NCBI GenBank assembly: GCA_949825045.1
Contig: OX463820.1
Coordinates: 4,352,501 to 4,416,500, forward strand
DNA: 64,000 nt
Source of the DNA: Argyresthia goedartella
Lineage: Eukaryota > Arthropoda > Insecta > Lepidoptera > Argyresthiidae
Direction of reading: 5' to 3'
Part shown: positions 32,801 to 44,800 of the stretch, piece by piece
How the letters are laid out: each line of letters begins with the position of its first letter
How positions within the stretch are numbered: position 1 is the stretch's first letter
The notes under the pieces: model-generated
Seen by the model: only the letters and a program-made list of their open reading frames with translations
Database searches by the model: none
What the model was told of the DNA's origin: nothing
Translations under genes and position numbers: made by a program

Positions 32801-35800
32801 TTGGCAGCAAATATTAGCTGCTACAGTCTATTTATTTTTCAATAGTTCCGCGCACAAAAAATGTGGTATACAGGGTTACAGGTTAAGTCGACCTAGATCC
32901 TTTAGGAGGTTGTAGTGCCCATCATTCATGTCTTGACTTTTTAGATATTTAGACAATTTATAAAACTAGTGGAATTTGCTAACAATAAATGGAGTATGCG
33001 TATCGATAACTAAGAGTAAGATGATTATTTTTTATGCATATAAGGTAGGTTCTCACTACTCTCTAGTGTATTTTTTTCTATACTTTGTTGTGCACGGACT
33101 ACAACATGGTCTGGTAAGAGGACACTTATCAATGCGCTCGCCTATCACTAGGCCACAATCCAGCACAGCGTGTGGTGTACTTTAAAGAGAAACGATTACA
33201 CCGACATAGGTTTGCGCTTTGACAGTGATTTAAGTTCTTGTTTAGTTTCCATGAACATCATTTTAATGATGTTCATGGAAACTAAACAAGAACTTATGTA
33301 TGAAGATGTATGGGTCTCAACTTTTTATTAACTGTTTTTTTTATTACATAATTTATTTTGCGACTTATAAAATTCAGCAAGTTTATTTTGTATTTAAGTC
33401 TTAGGATTTCCGTATATAAAATCGTTCATGTAAGCAGTCTTGAAGTTATTAGTCGTCTGTTACATTCAAAGATGTCAATGTAAGTTGTAAAATCAGAACG
33501 CGAGAAACTCCCACAGATTTATTTTTAGATCTCTTTTAAAAATAGGTTGTGTAATACAAATATGAAAAATTTAATTGTTATGATTAATAAGCAGGAATAA
33601 ATAATTACAAAATTATTAACAGCAAGGTCTGTGTTGAGCCAGATTAACCCCATACAGTCCTGTCATTTAAGTAATCTTGAACATTGTAATATCCCTTTTT
33701 CGACAAAGTCGCTTTAACATGCTTTTTAAATTGCTCAAGTGGCAATTTCAAAATCTCCAGAGGTATCTTATTGTAGTAGAGAATGCACTGACCCTTGAAA
33801 GAATTGCTAACCTTCGCGAGTCTAAAACGGGGCGCACATAGTCTGTGATTATTTCTTAGGTTAACATTACAGCTATCGCTAAGTTTGGAAAATGTTGTAT
33901 GTAAGGTTCTTGCGTACATACATTATATTTTCGAAAATAAATTGACTAGCTACTGTTAGTATGTCAATTTCTTTAAAAAGCTCTCTTAAGGAGTCTGTTC
34001 GTTTTAAATTATAAATTGCTCGAATAGCTCTTTTCTGTAAAATAAAAATAGTTTGAATATCCGCTGCTTTCCCCCACAACAAGATACCATAGGACATCAC
34101 ACTATGAAAGTAACTAAAATATACTAGCCTAGATGTAGCCACATCCGTGCTTTGTCTGATGTTCCTAACAGCTTAAGCCGCAGAACTTAATTTACCAGCC
34201 AATTTATCTATGTGGGGTCCCCACTGCAATTTGCTATCAATGGTTATTCCAAGAAACTTCGTATCATTTACTAATTCTAACGTGCTGTTGTCTAGCACTA
34301 AACTGGTCTCAACTTGCCTGACATTTGGAAGTGAGAATTTGATACACTTGGTTTTACCAGCGTTTAACAATAAATTATTAACTGTGAACCAATTCAAGGT
34401 TAAAGACAATACACCATTAACATCATCAAATTCTCCTTTTTGTCTTTCAATTTTGAAGACCAGTGAAGTATCATCAGCAAACAACACTATGTCAGTTAAT
34501 TTCTCCACCATGAAAGGCAGATCATTAATATATACCAGGAATAAGAAAGGGCCTAATATGGAACCTTGTGGAACGCCAATTTTAACACCCGATCCATCAG
34601 ATTTTACGCCGTTAACTTCTGCCTTTTGAATTCTATTGCTTAGGTATGATCTTAGTAGATCCAACGCTTTATTTCTAACTCCGTAATGATTTAATTTAAT
34701 TAATAGCATATTATGATCAACACAATCAAACGCCTTCGACAGGTCGCAAAAAACTCCGATATCATCCTGTGCGGCCTCCCATGCAGAATAAATATGAGAT
34801 ACAAGGGTAATACCTGCATCCGTAGTCGATTTACCCCTAGTGAAACCATATTGTTTAGCGTGGAGTTGTTTTGTACGGTTGAAGTGTGAGAGCATTTGAT
34901 TGAGTATAATCTTTTCAAATATTTTACTTATTGTTGGAAGAACAGATATTGGTCTGAAATTTGAAGGATCGCCCTTATCTCCCGATTTGAACAGCGGTAT
35001 AAGTTTACTGTGTTTCATGAGGTCTGGAAAAGCCCCATCGTCAACACATTTATTGAATATATAAGCTAAGTGTGGGGCTATAACTAGAATTACTGAACCA
35101 ATGACTTTGACTGATATACCCCACAGGTCTTCCGTATTTTTAAGTTAAGTAATTTAAACGTTTTGATAATGTCCTGGGGATATACATGATGAAATTTTAA
35201 ATATACATTACTGACGCTAGTGTTATTTTTTAATAAAGTTTCTGCTTCAAATGGAGATGAATTTAGACGGTCCGTTGTGAGTACGGGTACATTGGTGAAG
35301 AATGTTTCAAAAGCTTGAGCAACATCAGCGTTAGATTTAACAACATCATCACCTATCTTTAGGCAGAAATCACTGTCCCTTGGTATAACTTTGCCAGTTT
35401 CGCGGTTTATTATTTGCCAAACTGTTTTCATTCTATTATTTGAATTTTGAATTTTTCTATTAATGTGTAAAGTTTTTGCAGTTCTACAAACCAACTTGAA
35501 AGTTTTGGAATATTTTTTAACATAGTCATGAAATTTTCGATCAAAGTTATAGGTTTTTTGATCATAAGGGTCATACAAGATAACTCTACTTTTACGAATT
35601 CCAAACGTTGCCCAGTCATTAAATTTAGATTTACCGTTGTAGTCACTGACTTTATTTAATTTGAAAACTTTATTGAATTCTGTCTGAATAATGTTGAAGA
35701 AGTCTGAGTAGATTTTGTTTGGGTTCTGTTCATTAAAATCCGGTACTGGCAAATTTATATCTAAGTTTTTCGTATATGTCTCTAGTCTATGGGATGTAAT

Positions 35801-38800
35801 AGGCCTATAAAATGATGGACCAGTCTTATCCTTAATAGTTATTGGGAATGAAACTGTTTGACCACTGTGATCGGAGGATAAGCAGTTAATTACACTTTTA
35901 CCTGTGAATGCACAGTCACAAAAAACGTTATCTAAGCAAGTTTGGCTGGTAAGTGTAATTCTAGTCGGCTCTAGAAATACATGACATAAATTAAATGATT
36001 TGAACAGAGTTATTAATCGTCGCTTCAGTGTTGTATCTACAAGCAGATCTACATTAAGATCGCCACAAATAATTAACTTTTTTCTGTTATTACAAAGTTT
36101 AATGAGGGCTTCCTCCATAATTTTCTCAAATATTTCGAAATTGCCATGGCCTTTTTCATCCCTCGGTGGTCTGTAGACACAAACAATAATATGGCTATCT
36201 AACTCAACACAGGATACCTCTATTTGTCTTTCAACAGTAAGTGCAAGAATATCTTTCCGTTGTTTCACCTTAATATTATTTTTCACTAAGATTAAAGAAC
36301 CACCTCTATCAGCAGTCTTTCTATTGTAACAACTGATAATTTTGTAATTATTTATGTTAAAAGACATCATATTTTCCTTCAACCAGTGTTCAGTAACACA
36401 AATAATATCAATATCAGAATTTTTTAGAAATAATTCTAATACAAGTTCTTTGCCAGGTAGCCCCTGGATGTTTTGATGGGCAATATTTAACTGGGGCTTA
36501 CATTTTGACATATTTAGTGGCTCTTGTATGCTAGAGATTTCCTCTATTGTCTTATGAACTAATTTAAATTACTTGGAACAGATTCCAATGTTGCATGCAA
36601 AGTATAATTAACAGGTGAATTCCCAATAGGGGTGCATGTTATATTACTCTTAAAATAAGCTGATGTCAAGTTGAACTTAGTTAAACCAACTATAGCTGCG
36701 TCGCATATATTATAAGCTACCAATGTAGCTACTAATTTTCTATATTTATTAGACAGGTACAATGTATCCCGTGTCAGAGTAAAGTTATGAATAAAATTAT
36801 TCATGTCGAAATATAAAATAGCATCGCTGTGATGACATGTTAAATTAAATAAATGAATATTCATTCTATGCACAGATTTGTTCTGTAGTTCTGTCAAATT
36901 ACAGGCATATGGAAAATTGCATAGTATAAATTTGCATTTCATCCTACTATGTAAGTCTAGAAGTGTTTCAACACTTTTATTCAAATCATTCCGACTAATG
37001 TTTGAATGATTTCCTACCATAATTACAATTGTGCTGTACTCATCATAGATACCGCGACTAATCATCTTCACTAGATCTACAAATGAACTATTTGGACAGC
37101 AAATGTTCGTTACTTTTTGGTTAAGCCGGTTATGTAATAGAGTCCCAAATCCTGCACCTACTTTGTCGGAGAACAACAGAGTTTTTCTCTGAGCACATAT
37201 TTTGGTAGCTGGCGGTACACGAGTGGAGGTGAGTGGCGGGACACACGTGTTGGAGTGCGGTTTGATGCACGTGGCGGCGGTTGGCGCGGCATTCGCGGCA
37301 GCGAGCGTCGCAACGTGCGCAACGGCGAACGGCGCGGCCGTCGGAGCAGCTTGCGGCATTCGTCACCTTTGTCTGCTGTTGCAATATTAAAAGATAATGT
37401 CTCAGAGTGTGCTTCATACTTGAATTTTAAGCACGTCACAAGTTCAGATGTCGTAAAGGCAAATGCCTTTACGACATCTGAACTTGTGTCTATACAATTG
37501 TTGAAAATGACCGCTAGGTCAGGTGCAATTAATTCGATCAGGGATTTAACGACGTGAACAGAGAGTCCCCAAAGATCATTCGTTTTCTTAACATTTATCA
37601 ATTTATTTAAATTAGCGGTCATTTTCAACAATTGTATAGACAGCGGTGAATTTCCTGATTTAATGAAACAAAGTAAGATAATTCCCCTCTTCAAAGCAGG
37701 TAGTACTCAAGACCCCACCAATTTCAGACCTATATCAATACTAACAACTTTTAGTAAAATTTTTGAGAAATTAATCTCATCACAGCTATAACATCATTTT
37801 GAATCAAATAAGCTAATGCATAACAAACAGTTTGGATTCACTCGCGGTCGTTCAACAACAGATGCCGGAATTCAGTTCATTGAAAGTATTTTTGATGCCT
37901 GGGAAGAGTCACAAGATGCCCTAGGCATTTTTTGTGACTTATCTAAGGCTTTTGATTGCGTTTGTCATGAAACATTGATCAGGAAATTACATCATTATGG
38001 AGTTAGAGACACGTCATTGAATTTGTTAAAATCTTATCTGAACGGAAGAATACAAAGGGTAGACGTAAACGGAGAACGATCACCAGGATCATTGGTTTCT
38101 TTGGGCGTGCCACAGGGCTCAATATTGGGACCCTTCCTATTCCTCATCTATATAAACGACTTACCCTATCTAGGAAGGGACTGTCATGATATGGTACTGT
38201 TTGCTGATGACACCTCACTTATTTTTAAAACAAAGCGAAACCAACACGCTAATGATGATCACGTGAACAATACCATATCAAGAGTGGTAAATTGGTTTAA
38301 TGTTAATAATTTGCTATTAAATGAGAAAAAGACTAAATGTGTTAAGTTTCTTACTACTAACGTTAAAAATAATCAGACATGTATAACAATTAAAAATGAG
38401 GAATTGGAATTGGTAACCAGCACAGTGTTTCTAGGTATAACGTTGGATTCCAAACTCCAATGGGGTCCACATATTGATAAGCTATCGAACAGACTGAGCT
38501 CTGCAGCTTTTGCATGCAGGAAAATCCGTCACTTGACAGATTTAAAAACAGCCAGATTAGTTTATTTTAGTTATTTTCATAGTATTATGTCCTACGGTAT
38601 TCTGCTCTGGGGCAGTGCTGCTGACATAAATACTATTTTTGTGCTGCAGAAGCGGGCTGTTCGTGCGATTTATAAAATGAATAATAGAGATTCTCTTAGA
38701 AATAAGTTTAAAGAAGTAAATATATTCACAGTCCATAGTCAATATTATGTATTATGTATTTATATATTTACGAGAATATTATGTATGTCCATAAGAACAT

Positions 38801-41800
38801 TGTTAACTTTCGAAGAAACTGTGATATACATAACTTTAATACTAGAAACAAGGACAAACTTGCAGTGCCCACTACTCGGCTCCATAAAATAAAAAACTCG
38901 TTCAAGGGTAATTGTGTAAGATTTTACAATAAACTCCCAAGCACTTTGACAGATCTATCAATTAATAAGTTCAAGAAATACATCAAGCAAAGGCTTATTT
39001 CTAAAGCTTACTACTGTATTAAAGAGTACATAGACGATAAAAATGCTTGGGACTGAATTGTTCTAATTAATTGTGAGCATCCTCACTGCCAGAGTTTCTT
39101 TTACTGGACACTTGGAGGCCTTTTACACCTCCAAAGATTAATTTAATACATCTCTGTTATTTGTATTTTAATTATTTTATTATGACATTTGAGACTTTTT
39201 ACATCTCGCAGAAACAATAATTAAGTACTTTTTTTCTGATAATATGATACAAATAATAATACCAAATGTTCTGTAAAAAATGAAATGAAATGACATGTGA
39301 AAGTGCCCTTGTGGCCTATTTACAGAATAAACGTTTTGAGTTTGAGTTTGAGTTTGATGACACACGCCTCAGCAGGGACAGCGAGCGGCGCGGTGCTCGC
39401 GCTGTTGAGCTGCGAGGTGTCTCCTCGTCGACGACGGCGACGCTGTTTTTTGGTTGGGGCAGCGGTGGACGCTGCAACACTCTCGTTGAGGGGGGTCGAG
39501 ACCAAAGTTAGTGATGTGGGCTCGTCCTCCTTGCTGGTCTCATTCTCCTCATTCTCAATTAGAACGCCCACCAATTCCGCATTCTGGCGTTGTAGCTGTA
39601 CTAACTCAGACGTCGCGGCTCTGAGTTCTGGTAACTCACTTTGCTCTTTGGCATAACATTGTAGTGTATTTGCTAGCAGGTCATGAAGATGCTGGATTTC
39701 TACTCGGGCATGTTGAAGGTCCGACTGTAAACCTACATTTTTTCCCCGGAGCTCTTGCATTAAGGAGATTCTTAATATTCTGTTTGATTGCCGTTTCAAG
39801 GCTAATTTCAGTACTTTTATATTACCTCTAGTTTTCTTCATGAATTTATTTAATTTAAAATATTTTTTAATTTTTCTGCTGCTTGTCTGCATGGCTTGAA
39901 CAATAGTGCTTAGGTTGGCTACTTCTAGTTCTTGTTGGATAGAGGTAATGTGGCGAGATTCATTGTAGTCTTTTTCTATGCACATATCAGTCAACTTCAA
40001 GTTTGCCTCATTGAGTTGGTATTGGAGGAATTTACTGCGATCACAAGCAGAAGCAAGGTCAGTGCGCAGGGTGTCAAAAGATTCCACAAGTTTTTCCAAT
40101 CTTTGAATCTCATTTTGCGACTCCTCGTGTGTTTCTCGCAAAGTAGACACACTATCTCTAAGCTGTGAGTTCTTGGCTCTCAAGCTTTTTATCTCAGTCA
40201 TTTTCATTGCGCTCTTCCAATAGCCTTTGGTTTAACTCCTCTGCGTCAGTTAGTTGTTGCTGTAGTGCGTGCATTCTCCGCGTAGTAATGTTGGATGCCA
40301 TGCCTGGAAATAAAATAAAAAAGAATGGGTGCTCCGAACAAAATTAAAATAAAACAGAAGGAATAAAGACTTGCAGTTAGTAGCTGTAGTACTGATATGA
40401 TAGTTCCTAATTCCCTATATAGCTATTCTACGTCAAAGTCAACAAGTTTCAATTAAACTATTACAAGTTAATATAGGTTAACAGTATAAATGTCCTGAAC
40501 TAATGAAAGTTATACTTATTATCTAACAATTTTAGTCGTTTTGCAAGTGTTGTGATGATCAGCTGTGAAGTGAGTACCTAATATGTCTCTAGAACCACCT
40601 ACAAGCTTACATTATATTCGCACTAATTGCCAAGGTCTAACCTACCAGTGCACTTGTGTATATCGTGTAATAATTATGAGTGAACAGCTAGTTTTATCGT
40701 CAAAAGTACTTCCAGAGATTGTCAAGTGCTAAGAGACAAAACAAAGACGCTGCGGTGTGAGGATGGACGTTTCTCACAATAGTGAGAGTTGAGCAGTATG
40801 TAGTGTATAAGTATATAGTTAAGTTCAAGTCATATACTTGTAAAATATGAATAAGCAAATATGAAAACAATACTCCCCCGGGGTTTTTCCGTTGGCAGTT
40901 TGAAATTTCCTTTGTCTTTCGGTCCGTGATCGATTATTTTATCACAATTACAATTATGACCACATTTAGCAGTGGCACACTTTAGTTGACTAAACAAACA
41001 CTTAAATTAACTAAAATAGTAGTTTATGTGACTGCTACATAATGGAGGGCATTAAAACTCGAGAGGCGAGTTTCATAATAATATCACTCGAGAATTTTAA
41101 TGCCTAATTATGTACAGTTACATACACTAGTTTATCTACACACATATCATAAGCTCTCTTTCATGTGTTCAGGAACCGCATGTTTGACCGGCATTGTGGC
41201 TCTGCAGTTGTTTAGCTTGTTCTGTAGTACCAACTTCACGCAGGCGGGCGTCGGCGTTCGAAATTTGAATGTCAGTACCAACTTCACAGACAAACTAGGG
41301 GCAGCACGCAGGCGGGCGTCGGCGTTCGAAATTTGAATGTCATAATATGTAGAAAAATACACATTATGGTCATAATGTGTAATTAACGAGTTTTTACCAA
41401 GTAGTTTAACATTATGCTGATCGTAACGTGCGGTTTTTATGCGCAGTAAAGAGGGTTTAGGATACGTGTGTAGATAAAATATATAATAGAGTCTGGCAAA
41501 CGAAAGTATTGGAATTAACATCAACATAAACATTTATATACAGGCACATACATTGCCCATAATAGGATACCCTGTGTCGTGGGAACCAGAAACGGCAACT
41601 TCACACACATAAACATCCAAGACTATCCATCCCTCCAACAGTTTTGAGATATAAAATTTTGTTGCCTTATAAAAAGTTTGCAAAAAATTCCAGTCTACTT
41701 TTGTGTGCCAGAGTCTAGCAGCTGATATTTACCCCCAATTTTCTCACGAACACGACGCTTTTGGGAACTTCTTTTTATGCATTTTTTTTATGTATCCTCT

Positions 41801-44800
41801 ATCCATAGACAAATCCTGCACCACACTCATCGCGAACGAAATACTTGAAACACTAAAAAAACGTTTTTACTGGCCAAAAAACCCCATTTCCCATTTTGGA
41901 ATAATTCCACATTCCGCGACCTTCATCTTCAACACGATGAGTACAAATTATACAGTGGAGATCATATCAAGTTAAATGCAATAATGAATATGAACCCACT
42001 TAGGCCCTTCTTCTTTGTTTTTTTTTTACATTTGTATTTATCAAAAACAGTCATAAATACATATTGCATTTTGCACTTGCATCATAAAAACCACGGAGGT
42101 TTGTGCCTGATGCTGGCATTCATGTGTACAAGGTACAATAAGTACATCTTCTTTGGCGGACTATGTTTCCACAGATAGTAACTAAACTGAAAATCTAGTG
42201 TGCTTTGATACTGTAGTGATGTTAACTGTCTTCTCCCACAGTGGTAGAATGCAGAGAAGAGGCAAAAAATTACGTTTGCTAAGTATGTGTAAATATCTAC
42301 AGTAATAAAGTACTTTGACTGTTACTGTTTGTTAGTTTACCCACATTGTATACGTGATAAATCGTGCTATGAGAGATAAATAAATTTTGTCGTTGTCTTG
42401 TCTTGATGTCTCATTTGGACCTTTGTTCGTGGAAAGAGTAAATCCATCTTTCAACTCGGTAAACTATTGGGTCGAGAAATGTTTTCACCAATGAAAATTA
42501 GAGGCAATTTAATGTTCTACAACTTTATCTTGGGATGCTTGTCTGGAAAATCCTTAATTTAGAAGATCTAAGGAAATAACTAAAAAAGTTCTAACATTTC
42601 GGGGTTTTTCACCTCCCCCAAGTGAGCACAGGCTCCTCGAGGTCACAAACTGAAATTCCACACCCCACACGATACCCAAACAATACCCCAAAAATTCCAA
42701 TAAATTGGGCATTGTGTCCAAGTCAAAGTACCTGCCGACTGAACTATATGGCAGATCAGGATAGCCGGATTTATTTATCTGCCAGACAGACTTAAATTAC
42801 AAAATAATGTTTTTGTATACTAACTGCCATAGCTAAAGTCAACGAATCGCAACTGTAGTTAATTTCCTTGATTGAATGACTCGTATCAGACGTCTTACTC
42901 TGAACTGCTATCGTAATTGGGTCCAAGAATAAAAGCTGACCAGTGTTCAAGCCACAAGCCAGGTGCAAACCTGAGAAAGACGAGAAAACTGGTTAGTAAA
43001 GGTTATTTAGAGAATAGATTTATAGAAAGAATATACAGCGAAAAATTAAGTAATTTAGTTCTGCTACTGGCTACCAGATAGAGCTACAGTAAACTATGCT
43101 TTACTTTTCAGGAACTTTGAATTGTGTATGTTGCACCGTACCGTTTCACCCTCTACAATTTTACTAACCGGAGGGCGAATACTTCATACAGGACACAATA
43201 AGCTGCGGCCTCGTGATAACAGTCGTCAGATTGATCGAGTCAGCATCAGGCAATGTGACTACCTTGTAGTAGTCCCTCAGGTCAGTTCTCGCGAACAGTT
43301 TATGCTGTCCAAAATTGAAGATCTCGACCAGACCATCAGAGTAGCCGAGGCAGACGAACGGCCTACGAGTGAAACTTGTCATGATCACGGACAGGAAATA
43401 TAGCTCAGATTAACAGAACTCTTTTCTCAATAATTGTATGTGGTATAGTTCTACTTCTTGTTCCGTGGCCTATCCCCACGGTGTCCAGTGTCTACGGCTT
43501 AGCATTGCGACAGCGGTCATTGACCCGACTGCATCTCTGCGAACGAACTGCGACGAAGTAATTTCGAACGTCCGTGAAAACACTTTACCGTAGGTCTTTT
43601 AACAGGAAACTGCTAGTGAAGCGACCTGCTTAAAATTATCGAATAAATTTGATTGATCGATACGGACTTCAAACATCCGAGAATCGATTGTGTTTTACAT
43701 AGTTTTTGTCGTTACGAATCAAAATAAACATCAATTAACCTATCTAACGTATGAAATGTATGGCGACCAGTCTAAAAACCGACATATTTATGTGTTTGTC
43801 TTCTTCTTGTTTGAAATATTAGCCCTTACAAGTAAAATGAACTGCTTTATTCATTGAACTAGGTACTGCTGTCGTCGCCATCGCTGCTGTCCGCACTAAG
43901 ATACTCCGCACTACTTACTACTTTATACTTTATTGCACAAAACAGTGATAACAAAACAAAATATGAAGGAAACAACACTGGACTGTATGGGGTTACTCTG
44001 GTTCAAAACAGACCTTGCTGTTAATAATTTTGTAATTATTTATTCCTGCTTATTAATCATTTTTTTTTTATATTTGTATTAGTTAAGCACAACCTATTTT
44101 TAAAAGAGATCTAAAAATCAATCCGTGCAGGAGTTTCTATGCCCTGCTTCTCCCACAGTGGTCCAATGTAGAGAAGAGGCAAAAAATGACGTTTGCTAAG
44201 TATGTGTAAATATCTACAGTAAAAAAAAAAAAAAACTTCCAGCAAACCTAGAATGGAGGAAAAAAATAAACTAAAGGTAAAACTATGTGCACAACAATAA
44301 AAATGTTAATGAAAATAATAATAAACTTCTTACCAATATCTGCATAGTACTAAAACTAATGCTATGTATAAATATGTAACATACACATAAATAGTAGATA
44401 CAAATTAATACTAATACTTATCATGGAAGAGAAAGATAGTGTTCTTTCAAACGACTTTTAAAAGTGTGAATTGACGGACTGTCTGATGGCGCTGGGGAGT
44501 TTGTTCCAGAGACTGGTAGCTCGTAGTCTGAACCCATTCTCATAAGTGGCAGTGTTATGTTGCGGAGTTGTAAGTAGTGACCGAGTGTGAGATCTCCGTG
44601 GCCTATCCGAAGACAGAAAAACGAAACGATCCCGTAAGAAGCCAGGATAGCGAGGATTATATAAAATATTGAAGAGGAAAATGAGGATATGGGAATCCCG
44701 TTGATGGCGAATCGGGAGCCATTTTAACTCCCTGCGATACTCCGAGACGTGGTCGAATTTGCGCAGACCGAAAACAAACCGAATCCCGAGGTTTTGAAGT

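Larger units (their letters stand above)
37376..39353 (+). mobile_element. LINE copy B, 5'-truncated, internally inverted, inserted in copy A ORF1
   Basis: Sense sequence from about 37380 (ILKDNVSECASYLNFKHVTS) to 37462. A roughly 150-bp inverted block (37463-37612) follows, and then sense sequence to the end. The 3' end is GTGGCCTATTTACAGAATAAACG followed by three GAGTTT units, at 39353. The element lies antisense to CFAP251. No clean target duplication was found. Confidence 0.8.
33310..40860 (-). mobile_element. LINE copy A (CR1-like with esterase-type ORF1), interrupted by LINE copy B
   Basis: Minus-strand element in the same orientation as CFAP251. Order from the 5' end: leader (about 40860-40302), ORF1 coiled-coil part (40301-39354), a plus-strand insertion (copy B), ORF1 C-terminal part (37359-36559), ORF2 (36511-33644) and a 3' UTR with several AATAAA ending near 33310. 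Frameshifts in both ORFs show it is inactive. Terminal positions are approximate. Confidence 0.8.

Noticed and set aside
34210..34629. Plus-strand open frame of 139 codons
   Set aside because: Antisense shadow of the RT of LINE copy A.
37158..37694. Minus-strand frame of 178 codons as a gene
   Set aside because: It is a chance run through the inverted block of LINE copy B into an out-of-frame part of LINE copy A ORF1.
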